Positions 1 through 12,600 of a stretch of DNA of 64,000 bases are shown in pieces. The DNA is from Saccharina japonica (Eukaryota > Sar > Phaeophyceae > Laminariales > Laminariaceae). Made by a program: the position numbers and the translations under genes. The notes below the pieces were generated by a model. That model saw only the letters and a list, made by a program, of their open reading frames with translations, did not search any database and was not told the origin of the DNA. The DNA is taken from NCBI GenBank assembly GCA_008828725.1, contig MEHQ01003070.1, positions 97,857-161,856 of the forward strand, given 5' to 3'. Positions within the stretch are counted from its first letter, which is position 1, and every line of letters starts with the position of its first letter.

Positions 1-66
1 CGAAGCTCATCTTTGCTAGCTGAGTGTATTATATATTGTTTTTTGTTTTCGCGAACTACAGAAGTA

Positions 67-237
67 CAGGACACCTACTAATAAGAAACAGGCTAATAAA
101 AAAGCCAGGCTGAGATTTAGATGAAAAAATGAAATTCGGGAGTCGATTACTTGACATCGGCGTGGAAAGCACCCTCTACCAAATAAGAAATCCGGCCTGG
201 ACTAGATTTTCTGGTTCTTATTGCTGTAGGTGTCCTG
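67..237. mobile_element. M1 MITE copy
   Basis: 171 bp with terminal inverted repeats starting CAGGACACCTA.TAATAAG and ending in the complement; flanked by TA on both sides. Internal sequence matches the copies at 4477, 36973 and 54780. Size and TA duplication suggest a Tc1/mariner-type MITE (inference). Confidence 0.7.
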
Positions 238-805
238 TACTGCTGTACTACTGTTGTTGTAGGCATATTCTGGAAAAAAGGGACTCTATTTTAGGCACAC
301 GACGAACAAAAAAAAAACGCGGCATCTCATCGTCTTGCCCTTAAATATAATCACCCAGGCTACAAAAATAAAAAATGGACTGAGAATCGCACACACTTAG
401 TGCGTTTCCTCGTATGTATGTATATGTAGTATCTTAACTTTGTTCAGGGGATCTTACGCACGCCATACATAATACGTACGAGCTGGTCCGGCCGAGAGGA
501 TTATGGTGTATTGGAGTGTTTGCGATAGAAGTAAAAAAAAAAATACTTTCCTTCCGCTCAAAAAAGTGAATTCCCTTCCCCTCATGGTTTCGGTGTGTTT
601 GCGATAGAAGTAAACAAAATCCTGCAGGCGACGCCTCCGAAAATAATAAGGGAAGTGGGGTGAGGCAATGCGGCAAACCAAACAAACAACAAAAACAAAA
701 AGTAGCGTACGAGAGGAACGGCAGCCCAGCAACGGTAGCGGCGGCAGGGGTATGACCGCAGTGCCGCAGCTGCAATCCCACGACCGCAAGCAGCAGCACC
801 GGTGG

Positions 806-864
806 CTGCAGCTATGTGGCGGCAGCCCCAGCAGCAGCGGCAGCCCCAGCAGCAGCGGCAGCCC

Positions 865-902
<38 letters not shown>

Positions 903-905
903 GAG
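806..905 (+). repeat. CAG/CAGCGGCAGCCC repeat tract
   Basis: Imperfect CAG-rich tract: a 15-base unit (GGCAGCCCCAGCAGCA type) followed by about twelve CAG/CAA triplets. One frame would be polyglutamine, but the surrounding frames show no recognisable domain, so I treat it as a microsatellite. Confidence 0.7.
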
Positions 906-2522
906 GAGCAGCAGAGCAGGAGAAGCAACAGCTTCCGTTTTTGCTTTTCTCGATTTTGCGTCCAACTCTTCTTGTCGTCGTGTGCTGCTCCTGCTGCTGC
1001 CCACGACCTACGCGCGACACCGCGCCGGCACGCTCCGCTCCAAGCCCGCCCGGGGCCCGACATATATAGACCGTGGCGGCGCGCCGCCGCTGCTGCTAGT
1101 AGTGCTGCTAGTGCTGCTACCGCAGTGTGGTGAAATTGAAATGATACACGGCGATCTGTCATCCTGTCGCGCTCTACAAGCAAGGCGGTAAGACTACGTC
1201 TCCATACGAGCACGACTCGTACGAGTAACTCGTACTCGTACGAGTAGTTCTTCTGAACAGCGCATCCTCCACGACACCAAGCCGGCGAGAGCGTACCGTA
1301 GCGGGCCGCCAGCAGTCCGCCGGCGCCCCGTCAGCAAAATCCAGCACCGCTTGTCCGTATCATACTGTAGCACACCTCTCGAGCCTCTGTGCTCCCACCG
1401 GTTGTTGTGTTGTGTAGAGCAAGCAGCAAGGTTGGGGCCTATGGGAGACATGTCCCATAATTTGTGCCGTTCTGCGTCGGTAGAATGCTCGGTGTGTGTA
1501 GGCCAATGAAACTGAGAGCCAAAAGTTACCGTAACTTTTGATCAAAAACGTACTTCTCTAAAGTACTTTTTTGCCGTTTTTTTAAAAATTTACCGCAAAT
1601 CCTTCCTTCGGGATTTTTAGAGAAGTAAAAGTAAGAAAAAAAAAAACGCAAACACTCCATTGGCCAGCTTTTTCCCAACGCAATTTTTCGAGTTTCGACC
1701 TGAAAATTTGTATGGAGCTGCCTTAGAGTACAACGGAACGATTCAAAGAGGGTCAAGTTTTGTTTTTTTCGATGGCGGAATTTTATGGTCGTTTGAACAA
1801 AATTCCTGATCACGTTTTCGCCAATAAGTGAGGAAAAAAAACAAAAATCAACCTTGACCCTCTTTGAAGCTGTAGACGACAGCGATGCAAATCATGTGTT
1901 GAAAAACAAATGGACAAAATCGATAATTTGGGTTGGGAAATCCAGATTTCGTGCCAAACATCATAACATCTTAAGTTTGTATTGTAAACACTAGACACGT
2001 CATATCTCCTGATATACAACGAATTAAGGGATGGTGAGGATATCGATCGTCTTGTCATGCCTCGAGGCATCTTCACACCAAGAATCAGCCTCATCCGCTG
2101 TCCGTCTGTTTCAGACTTTTGTACCGAATTTAGTATCGAGACACCCCCGTAAGTGTCGGGGATTTACTCGACATGATGTTTCTCGACGAAAACAACTCGG
2201 ATTCGAAACATTCTAACGTCTGCATATGCGCTGCAGGCCTGGGAGCACTGCTGTAAAATTTGAAGTACTAGTTTTTCCAAACGCTTGCGAAAATGCCGAT
2301 AGAACGATAATCGTTTTTACGGCTGGACCAGCTTGTAGCTCTTCTTGATGAACGACGAACCAGGCGATTGCGAGGATATCTGTTGATTCCTCATGCCTCA
2401 GGGAAAATGCACATCGAGTTTAAGCGAAATCAACAAAACAGGGGGGTTATGGACTCGATTGAGTATGTATATATACCTGATGGACTCTAATATCGACATA
2501 TTTGTTTGTAGGAATCTCGTGT

Positions 2523-2742
2523 GCTTAGGGCCCGTATTAACGAGTATGAAATACATTCAATTTGGAAAAAAAAAAAATCAAATTCGCTTTGCATTGGTCA
2601 ACACACGCACCAGCACCAAATAATATGCCCCAAGATCCTAATCTTTGGTGCTGGTGCATGTGTTGACCAATGAAAAGCGGATTTGAATATATATTTTTTC
2701 CAAATTGATTTTTTTTCTTCTTCGTTAAAACGGGCCCTTAGG
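2523..2742. repeat. Foldback (hairpin) element
   Basis: Two ~100-base imperfect inverted arms, 2523-2620 and 2641-2742. Key paired patches are TTAGGGCCCGT, CAATTTGGAAAAAA and TTGGTCAACACACGCACCAG. Loop of about 20 bases. Non-autonomous foldback or hairpin-type MITE. Confidence 0.65.
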
Positions 2743-3084
2743 CATGGTCATTCATACTTGTCCACATTATTGTTTTTACGAAGAAATAGAAACGGATTCC
2801 GAAAAGCATAACTTCGGCAAATGCGCCGTAGGCTCAGGAACACACTGATGATACTAAATTTCTAAAATTGAATCATAGGTTTCAAAATGGTACTTCCTTG
2901 CTGAAACACCGCCGGATAATGAAAAAGAGGATTGGCCAGCCCAGCCTATGTGTGACCCCGGATCTGTTTGACAACCGTACTACTACTGTAGTACTATGTA
3001 CTGCTGTATAGGAGGGAGGGCTATAAAAAGAGTTGTATTTTATATTTCTGTGCCACATGTATATTGTATTGGCCCATGTTTCCT

Positions 3085-3222
3085 CTGTCCCTCTCTATTT
3101 GAAACTCGGATCCGGGGTCACTAAGTATGCTATTCTCTACTTCCTTCTCACTACGGGTACATAGACACGTGCATTGCTTTTATATCACTCGGGAAGATTT
3201 CAGCACTTTTCTTCTCTCGTCT
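3085..3222 (-). repeat. S1 SINE 3' fragment, diverged
   Basis: Resembles the S1 body in reverse: GATCCGGGGTCAC, a pyrimidine-rich stretch, and GAAGATTTCAGCAC. No tRNA head. Confidence 0.5.
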
Positions 3223-3350
3223 AACCACCCCATTGAACTGGGCTCGCAAGTCAAAAATAATGAAACACAAAAAATAACATGCATCTAGAAAATAGCGTCG
3301 TATTATTATTCCTTTTTCTCGCTGACAATATTCTCCAATTCGATTCAAAT

Positions 3351-3470
3351 CGACGAGGGAAAGGAGGGCTGGAGCCTTCTTGCGATAAATATGCAAGGCA
3401 CAAACCGTAGAGGGGGAGGGGGGAGAAGAGCCTATATTGTGACCCCAGATCTGAGTTACGACTATTGATA
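3351..3470 (+). repeat. S1 SINE 3' fragment
   Basis: Matches the S1 body: CGACGAGGGAA, GCGATAAATATGCAAGGCA, GGGGAGAAGAGCCTA, GTGACCCCAGATCTGAGTTA. Head missing. Confidence 0.55.
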
Positions 3471-4038
3471 TGATTTATTATATTATTTGCCTTCCGACAA
3501 TGTGCAGGGTATTATTTATTCAGAATGAAAAAGCTGACACAATTCGTCGAATATACCACCAATCTCATTTAACCACTTCTCCTCTGCGTGTACTCAATAG
3601 AATACACACCCTTTACCCAGTTATTATCTGCTATATATCTATTCGCCGTGCTTCCTACTCCGCTAGAGAGAAAAGAAGGACGAGGAAAATAAAAGGGATG
3701 GAAAAAATTTGAAACAAAAGTTTAGCGTTGATAATTACAATTATCCCATCCACGGCAATCCACGGGGCAATTTTGTTTCTTTTTTTTTGTATCATGGATA
3801 CAGCAGTGAGTGGTAGCTCCCATGCTTGAAGTCTTACTATAATATCATATTATTTTACTGCAGTCACCCTTTTATAACTTATAAGTGGATGGTATCAAAT
3901 TTATAATATATGTCCAAAGACGTAGACAGCAATGCAAAAACGGGGTACTGATGAAAATATGATACATATCATACGCCCGAAGGCGAAAACTACACCGGAT
4001 TGATGAAACCAATAATACACAACAACAGCAGTATTGAG

Positions 4039-4473
4039 CAAAGATGTCGGGAGACAGCACTTACTTTCGCCCCTTGACAAACAGCGTCAAGGCAAATGCC
4101 GCGACAGACAGCCTTGACAGCAAATAACAGGGGACACTACCGAAAAACCCACGCTTTGTGAAAAACGCCTGACAATAATGTATAAATTGATATTTTCCCC
4201 CGTCTTTAGTTTTTATTGGACATTTTGCTACATTTCCGAGTCCGATCTACAGAAAAATACTGAAATTGAACTGCAGAATATCGATGATTTGAAATATGCT
4301 TTATCAAATGAGTAAAATAGCCTCACTAAAAAATATATAGGAGTTTCCACAGATATTAGGAGGCTTTTTCTGCCAGGAGGGTTGGGGACATACGTCTAGA
4401 CAGCTGGATTTGCCTTGACAGACAACCTTGACAGAGAGTCAGCTTGAAATTGACATGTCTCCCGACATCTTTG
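4039..4473. mobile_element. Element with short terminal inverted repeats
   Basis: About 435 bp bounded by CAAAGATGTCGGGAGACA and its exact complement at 4456-4473. Inside each end are CCTTGACAG.-type motifs. No protein coding. An M1 copy abuts directly at its right edge. Confidence 0.5.
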
Positions 4474-4476
4474 GTA

Positions 4477-4638
4477 ATGAGAAACAGGCCAACAATAAAT
4501 AATGCTGGTGGCATGATAATACGTAGAGAAACATGATAAATCCGGCGGTCGCTATCTTGAAATTAGTGTAGAAAGCACCCTCTCGCGAATAATGTATACA
4601 GGCTGGATCGTATGTCCTGTTTCTTATGAGGTGTCCCG
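4477..4638. mobile_element. M1 MITE copy, left end degenerate
   Basis: Internal match to M1 (ATCTTGAAATTAGTGTAGAA) and a right end CTTATGAGGTGTCCCG followed by TA. The left terminal repeat is decayed. Confidence 0.5.
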
Positions 4639-4823
4639 TACTACTGCGGTATGACGCCAGCGCAATCTTGGGATTAATTTTGTCGACCCCATTTAATTAG
4701 TTTTCACCTTCGCGGGACACGTTTTAATTTATTCATGCTCGTAACTCAAGATATCAATCAGTAATAATACTAGTAATTAGTTTTCACCTTGGAAGGACAC
4801 GTGCCATAAAAAAGAGGGGCACT

Positions 4824-5845
4824 AGCCAAAAGTAGGTATACCTACGCCTTTTGAGCCATTTATAGGTACACGGGTGTATTGCACCCGGGGAAAGGCTTCC
4901 TGGCCCCGGCTGATATTGAGCCTGCGCTCCATCGTACCTACAAATGGCTCAAAAGGCCAAGGTTCGCCTATTATCAGCTATTCGACTTCCGCGTCGCCTA
5001 TGTTTGTCCTCAAGTGTACCTATAAATGTCTCGAACGATCACTTTTTAACAACTGAAATAGACAGACCGCGACACCAGATGGTGGGACTGTCAACCAGCC
5101 GACCGTACTTGCGTCAACCAGCTGACCGTGCCTGTCAACACAAACACACGAAAATGTTGCCAAACAGTGCGAACGCGGGTGACGCCGGAGACAACACAGG
5201 TCACCTGACGAACTTAGGCGTGGCGGCGGTACTGTAGTAAAAAGCGTCCATCAATAAGAAGGCAATTCAACACTACTCTTCTAGTATTATACTGGTAGTA
5301 CACAAGCGTGCCCCCGCTACTACTGTAACTCTGCTAAGAACTGTTGTAGGGCACCATAACAGCACGAGGCACGCTGATATCCACGAAGAAATATAAGAAC
5401 ATCGTATATGTCGATTGGTATGAAAATCAGCAGAATGGCTCCGGCGTCCAGTTTTTTAGGTGACCTGTGCTGCCTCCGGCGTCACCTGCGTTCGTACTGT
5501 TGGCAGCATTTTCGGGTGTTTGTCTTGACAGGCACGGTCAGCTGGTTGACAAGTACAGTCGGCTGGTTGACAGTCTCGGCATCTGGTGTGGCCGTCTGTC
5601 TATATTTCAGTTGCCCAAAAGTGACCGTTGGAGTCATTTGTAGGTACCCTTGAAGCCAAAACAGGTGACGCGGAAGTTGAATAGCTGAATATGGGTGTAT
5701 CTTGGCCTTTTGAGCGATTTGCAGGTACGATGGGTTGGAGCGCAGGCCGAATAGCAGGCGGGGCCAGGAAACCTTTTTCCGGGTGTAATACGCCGTGTAC
5801 CCATAAATGGCTCAAAAGGCGTCGTAGGTATACCTATGTTTGGCT
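4824..5845. mobile_element. Foldback element with ~390-bp inverted arms
   Basis: Left arm 4824-5205 and right arm 5455-5845 are inverted copies, both ending AGCCAAA..TAGGTATACCTA. Shared patches include TTTTGAGC.ATTT..AGGTAC, GGCTCAAAAGGC and AACCAGCTGACCGTGCCTGT. The 250-bp centre has no open frame of note. A partial third copy is at 42690-42990. Foldback-type DNA transposon (inference). Confidence 0.65.
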
Positions 5846-6368
5846 ACGAAGTACAAAACAGTACGTATTAATATAATAAATAGTTTAGTGAAAACATTGT
5901 AGTGATGTCCACCCGATTTTGGTATTACGATTGAGGGCACTAGCCGATCATTTGGGGGAATCCAGGATTTATTTTTAACATATCCTGTTCCTGTATTCCA
6001 GCATACCTATTTTGTACATCTGGCACCCTTGTTTAAATGACATACTATCTATGTCGCACTTCGGTTTATGCACTAGCTGGTCGGCTTCGTTAGATACCAA
6101 ATATGGCGTGGTAGGATGTACCCCGCTCTCCTTCGGGAGGTTTTGTGTGATATACTGTAGTGTGGTGGGAATTACTGCAGTACATTATGGCACCCCTCTA
6201 CACGCCGGAAGGTTCCCAAATCAACATGTTGACCCCTCCCTCTCTCCCTCCGCTATGCTGTGGTTGTTGCGGCCACGACTTCTCTTGTTCTCTCGTCCCG
6301 CTCCCCGGTACTGCAGCCACTTCACCGGCTTACAAAGTCTTGCGCGAGCTTTAACAACCTAAACGAAG

Positions 6369-6617
6369 ATGGCCGACCCATCCACCGGACCTATCCTCGA
6401 GCCGCAGGGCAATCACTACCCGTGGTACTCGATGAAGCCCCTCACCGAGATCCGGGAGTTCGCCACGGAACGGGGCCTGTACTTCAAGAGGTGCAAAGAG
6501 GCCAATGGCGGCGCTGCGGTCTTCAAGTTCCACCCCGGCCTCAAAATGATCGCCATCACCGATCACGCGAGCACGAAATGGTTTTACAATCAGCCCGACA
6601 CCATGCTGGACCGACAG
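6369..6617 (+). CDS. Gene A exon 1
   Basis: 83 codons, starting MADPSTGP and ending TMLDRQ before donor CAG|GTGAAA (phase 0). 53 of 83 residues match gene B exon 1 by eye, including PWYS, EANGG and MIAITDHAS. Corresponds to the N-terminal substrate-channel region of CYP74 proteins. Confidence 0.88.
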
Positions 6618-9600
6618 GTGAAAGAGAGAGAGAGCGGGAGCGTCGCTCTCGACAGGTAGGCATGGTTGGTTGCTTGCATACGTGTATGCACAGCAGCAGA
6701 GGCATGAGGCAAGCAGGGGGTGGAACAGGGCGAAGCTCAATGAGCACCACGAGACGCATGCACACATGTGTGCCTGCAATGGACTCGGCTCGGAGAGGGC
6801 GTTATTTTGCTGTCGGTCACCACGGACGGGTCGCTGTTCGCGCTACGGTTGTGTATTCTTTTCGAACCCGAGGGCATATGCCCAAGAAGGTTCGCTCGGG
6901 TTTCAGACCAACCACGTACTGCTTTACGTATATATATTGGTGGGCATACCAAGGGCTTCAATTTTACAAATTATCCCGTGTGGCACAACCGGCTTGAGAG
7001 CAGCGTCTAGTACGAAACCACCTCGTGCATGGCAGCCGGATCCCGCACAAATTATCCCCGTACGTCCCGTCCCGGCTGTGTCCCGTATCGACGAGTACCG
7101 TTGTGGCTGGATCCTACGCGGTCGAATTCCTTCGTGGCTATATCCCGAATACAAACCGACCCGTATCACGCATTCCTTCTTGAGCTTGGAACTGTAATTA
7201 CATGAGAAATCACGAAATACCTAGCCCAGCAACCGCTGGCCAGCTACAAAAGCAGCAGCCCTGTCTGTTCGCGTGTTCTACCAGTCTGCCAGCACTGTTC
7301 CGTGCTGTACCCACTTCGTGTTCCAACTCACACGGTCAACCAAACAGTGCCTCGTTGCTGTTGTTTTAGCCATGAATATGAACCAAACGCCTAATTCTCT
7401 CTAGAACAACAAACAACTATTGTTATTTTATCGGTTCCCGATCTCGAATAATATTCTCTTTAAATCCCGTAGTGGCTGAGTCCAGTCCCTGCGAGTCCCA
7501 CGGCGACTAGATCCAGGAAACGTAGTACCGTAACTTCCTGGGATATCTGGTTCCCACGGGATCTGAACCCGCAGTCGGAAAGGCGCCCCAAGGAATGCCC
7601 TGGAGAGAACCCCTGACGACGTGTGGGGTGTGGAATGTGGTTATACGCCTTTCCGAACGTGTCTGTGTTTATCCGAATGAGCCGCCGGCAGCTCAAAGCC
7701 AAAACGCCAAGCAAGGATGACGAACACCTCCCTCGATCCATTGGGCGGAGGGTCTAAATAGTAGGCTGTGTTTTTTGTTCGTGTGGGTTTCTTCGTCCGG
7801 GGTGCTTATGAGTGATCAAACTTGAAGATCATGCTACTATTAGTACGTACACAGGGTCGGATAAGGATGGATACTGCTATTAACTGTTCGATCCCCTATT
7901 CATCCCCTCCCTCCCCCCCGCATCACGAAAACGTTGTACTACATCTGCGGATTTATTTTGTTTTAGGACCCATCGCACTTCGGACCGCTGAAGGTTTCCA
8001 AGGACTACATTGGCGAGTCGGTTCCGGCCCTCCTCACGACCATCAAAGAGGCCCACCCGGAAGTCCGCGCCTACATGATCGCGGCTTTAAGGGAGAGGGC
8101 TGGGGGCGCACAGAAGGCGTTCACGCACGCCTCGGAAAAGTTCTACGCGGACATCAAAAAGAACGGTGAGTCGAGCCGTGAGAGCAGGCTAAGAGACGCT
8201 TCAGCAAACGGTCGCAGAAATGTCGGCTCTGAGTGGCCGTGGAGTCTACTGGATGGAGCTAGGCTAGCTACGTAGCTCGCTGTTGTGGCGGCAGCCGTGT
8301 TGGTGCACGATGGACAAAGAACAAGCAATGGGACGCTTGCTTTAGCAATACTGCTTGCCCAGCGCCAAGTTGTTTTCTTGCATGTGAAGGGACAGAAATG
8401 TGATTGGGGGTACTCCCATCTCCCCCCCATCAATGTCAAGGCACTACCCCTTCCAAAAGCGTTCGATAGTTACAGTAGAGCTGGGCTACGCGTGCGACAA
8501 GCACGAAACTTGAACAATACAGCCAGTAGTCGAACAGCAGGTAATTCCGCGGCAATTCTAGAACAATTCCTTTCGGAAAGTTCCGGTTCAGCTGTAACGC
8601 TCGAATAATATATTTTCTACTCCATTTACTGCATATGTAGCGACGATCACGTTTTGCCTAGCCGCCTAATCGTCAGTCTGTCGCTTCTAATCGTTGCTTA
8701 GATGTGTTGTTTAGCTCCTGTTTCTCATGCAGTGTCATCGGCACAGAGGCAGTGAACGGGGTGTGTACTCGTGGTCATTAATACCCGCAACCGTTTGTTT
8801 ATAGACCCTAGTCGCATCCCTAACATAGCGGAACGGAGCCCAGTCGGCGTTTCTCGACCAGGCATAGGTTGTTCGACGTGTCGCGGGTAGAGTGAGCTGG
8901 TGCCCTTTAAAATGAACCGGTTGTACAGCGGAAACTTCATATTGTGCGTACTTTCTCGCGCGCGGATGACCGCGTCGAATTTCTTGAGTTTTGGTTTTCC
9001 GGTGTGGCTAAGTATATAGCAAACATTTATGGTGTTAGCAGGTATCCGGTATGTCTAAACCTCGTAGGATCCCACCCATATACACAATACGTACGCGAAC
9101 AGATTATCGCCGTTGATCGGAGTTGAGACGCAAGCTACGATAGAGGTGCACCTTGTTTTTTCTGAGCTCCTCACTTAAGGAGCGTCATCCCTCACCGAAA
9201 AAATGATTTTGAAGGAAAATAAAAAGTGCTGCCGGATGAGAAATCTCATGACCGAAGTATACTCTGAAACATTTTTCGTCACAAAACATGAAAGTCCGAC
9301 GAATTTGGGTTAAGGAGCCCGATCGTTCAGAAAACGATTCGGCCAAAAAGTGTTACCTCTACCGTAGCACGCGTCTTGACCTTTCCAACCTCGTACATAC
9401 AATATTGTAAAATGCACCCCCCAGCCATGGTGGCCGCCAAAAACAAAAAACGGTAAGCTGGTTGGATAACTCACGCGGTGCTAACGCAACGTAGGTACAC
9501 CGTGCATGCGCTTGTGTCCGTGTCTTCGAGGTAGTTTGTATTTTAGATAGGCATTTCATTTCCGATTCGGGTATTTAATCTGGTGGTCAAGACGATTAAA

Positions 9601-12600
9601 CAGCCGTAAATTTTAAGTTTGAATATGTCGTACTGAAAATAGATTAGATTGGTAATTTCCGAATTCGGGCACACAAGAAACATACCATACGCACGCGATG
9701 TATATGCTTTTCGCTTGGGGAGGTTAAACATAATCGGACTGGGACGGTCAGACTTCCAAAATATGTAACAATATCCGGCAGATCATCGATTTCAGCTGTT
9801 ACGATATAAATAATTCACGGAAGATCCTGATATGTACTAATCTACTGTAGGCCATGTTGATGCGTGGGAGCCCTTCATTCCGCAATATAGAAGCCAAGGT
9901 TCTTGCGTAAGAAACTGTGCTGCACAGATGCGGTGCAAGATGTCAACAACAAAAGTTTGGATTTTGATGAAGTGTCGTAAGAAGATTGTGATCTGCCTGA
10001 CGTTGTGGCTGGCGTCGTTGTTGTCTCTGGATCCCGAAACAGTTAGGGCGCTCCGCCTACTACGAAGGGCGGACCCAGTCCCGCCTGTCTGCGATAATAA
10101 ATTGTACACGCCACCAACGCCGAGGACGAACTGCTGGTAAGTGTATGCGATACCATCGCCGCTGGAAAGTTCCTGTGAGGTGCTTCACCGAGCTACGTCC
10201 GACGCAACTCTCTTGTGTTCCTCTGCATGGCTCTCGCTGCCCCCCGCCCCCTTCCTCTCTCATGATCAATACCGCGCTTCTCTCCCATACGCCAGGCGTT
10301 GGAGAATACCCCGTGGTGTATGATTTCTTCCTCCAGCAGACGCACGCCATCATGCTTGAGTGGATGCTGGGGACGGGAGAGGAGGGCGGCCAGCCCCTGC
10401 CCCCGTTCAAGGACTTCATCAACGTCAACCCTGGGGATCTCAGCCTGTGCGTACAGCCTTACAGGTTTCGGTTTTCTGCGCGCCTCCTAGCTGGTGCTGG
10501 TCGGTAGTTTAGGCCGACTATAGTATGAGATCGGAATCCAGAATCCAGAACAGGTGTTCCCCCATTTGTGTTGGTGAACCCCGCATAAGGATCAAGCTTC
10601 TTCAGTAGCTTCATGTTCCAAAGTTATCCCGAGGCAGAAACATTCCCGTGTTTTTGGAGTGTTTTTCTGAGAGATGTTATGGTACTGCTGACATGATGTG
10701 GAAACGTTTGGTAAATACCTGGTATCAGGTATAAGAATCGTATTGGTAGTACTTGGAAGGCGGTATCTTAGGTGGGAACCAGGGATGGTTCCCGATGGCT
10801 TTGTGCCATCTCGTCTTCTCAGTCGTTCATCACGCGAAAACGGAATAAACCTGCTCTTCTTCTATCTCTACGCAAACAACACACGTGAGTACCAACGAGT
10901 ACCCGTTCCATAGGCTGACCTGGCTAGGGATACCCTGTCCTCTTATACCTAGCATCCCTACACTTGGCGTTGCATATCGGCAGGACTAGTCTAAAACGGA
11001 GAAAGTTTTTGTCGGCTTCGTAGCCTTGCCGTTCAGAGGTGTGGGAGTGGGTTTTGAGGAGCCGCATCTTCGACTCATGTTTTAGTTCGTGGAATCGGGG
11101 TTTCCACGAATTTCTCATATTTCTGCATATACGGCTCATCAGGGTGGGCTAGTGTTATGGTACTGCTGACATGATGTGGAAACGTTTGGTAAATACCTGG
11201 TATCAGGTATAAGAATCGTATTGGTAGTACTTGGAAGGCGGTATCTTAGGTGGGAACCAGGGATGGTTCCCGATGGCTTTGTGCCATCTCGTCTTCTCAG
11301 TCGTTCATCACGCGAAAACGGAATAAACCTGCTCTTCTTCTATCTCTACGCAAACAACACACGTGAGTACCAACGAGTACCCGTTCCATAGGCTGACCTG
11401 GCTAGGGATACCCTGTCCTCTTATACCTAGCATCCTTACAGAGAGCACAGGTCGCTTCATGTACCACTTGAGGGGAAGGTCGTCGCCGGCAAGCTTGAGG
11501 GGTGTAGGTGGCCTGCTTCTGGGGTTGCTCGCATGGGACGTGAAGAGTTATCCGTTTCTGTCGCGATGTTTTGCTGGATAGAACAGGATATATCATTTTT
11601 CGATGAGACAACCGTGGGTTCCGAATTGGATCATGCACCTACACGTCCCATGCTAGACCTCCGGACAAGGCCACCCCCCACCCAGACCTTGGCGGTGAGG
11701 ACGCTACGCTTGGAGGACCACACACCCTGGGGTGGTTTAGCGTGATGCATGCTCTGTGAGGTGACGACTGGCGGCTTCGATAGGTTATATATGCGGGAAA
11801 CATTCGTTTTGTTTCTGGGACCACGTGCCAGAAACGGCCCATCACTACAGACGGTACTGTATGCGGATTTCCTAATGATGGAAGAACAATCTGCTTTGTT
11901 TTCGGGATTCCCGTCTCATAACAATAGGCCTTTGCGTCCTGAACTATGTATTGCTTCACGTGTTCATGGGCTGTTGGTGCTACTCATCGTCGTGCATTTC
12001 ATGGCTGGTCTGTATACTGGTTTTGTTTGCGCGATTGACCACGCCGATCGGAATCGCCGAGAGGTGGCGAGGTTTGAATGCAGGCAGGCAGTGATATATC
12101 GGTATGAAAGAGGCGGGTAAGAGAGCGAGAGACAAACCAAAAACTAGAATATATTGACATGGTTAGAGAAAATAACATGTAAGTAAGACGAAAAGTCGAG
12201 AGACAGATAGGAACCAAGCGGGGGGGGACAAATGTGTCGAGCAACGACAGCCAGAAAAAAATGAAGTAGGTAGGGAATAAAGCACATGGGCCCTGGACGG
12301 TGGTTGACCCTGGATTTCGACGGCAAGCGGCTGGTCGAACACCTCTGATGCGCTGGCAGGTGTACGTTAATCCATTGCGTGCATCGTTCAGTAGTACTAC
12401 GGGCGACTACCCGCCACACTTGCGCTACCCCCTCTCTTATATTGTCCGGGTTACGTCTACTGTGGTCCATATTTTCGTTCATCTCTCATGCGTTTTGTTT
12501 ATCCCAGATGATTCGATTCACGAGCCGTCATATCCTCCTGGCTTCATCAAAACACGTTTTCGGTTTGTCATCCAATCTGACTTCTGCCGTCGAACATTGA

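Larger units (their letters stand above)
1..6368. other. Upstream intergenic region
   Basis: No coding region can be supported. It holds two M1 MITE copies, a CAG tract, several inverted-repeat elements, two diverged SINE fragments (3085-3222 and 3351-3470) and a ~1 kb foldback element, listed separately. I see nothing specific in 1200-2500 beyond short palindromic patches (CTCGTACGAG-rich at 1205-1250, and a CAAAGAGGGTCAAG inverted pair at 1744 and 1852). Confidence 0.6.
8166..10295 (+). other. Gene A intron 2
   Basis: 2130 bp, GT-AG. Holds an old C-rep copy in reverse (about 8755-9540) split by an M3 element at 9127-9375; the rest shows nothing I can name. Confidence 0.75.
10675..11440. 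mobile_element. TRIM-like miniature LTR retroelement
   Basis: Two direct repeats of 288 bp (10675-10962 and 11153-11440), identical over almost all their length (one C/T difference seen near the end), start TGTTATGG and end in CA. The 190-bp interior has no coding capacity. The interior opens CTTGGCGTTG, a possible primer-binding site, and purine-rich AGGGTGGG precedes the right repeat. The 4-bp GAGA occurs just outside both ends (10671-10674, 11441-11444). These are the marks of a terminal-repeat retrotransposon in miniature. A related LTR is at 40701-41028 in reverse. Confidence 0.75.

Noticed and set aside
668..1191. Overlapping open frames rich in Gln, Ser or Ala through the CAG tract
   Set aside because: All three frames and the reverse strand stay open only because of the repeat; no domain, start context or exon support outside it.
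10698..10913. 71-codon frame METFGKYLVSG... repeated at 11176 and partly at 40.7 kb on the reverse strand
   Set aside because: It lies wholly inside the LTR of the TRIM-like element; duplication of DNA explains the conservation.
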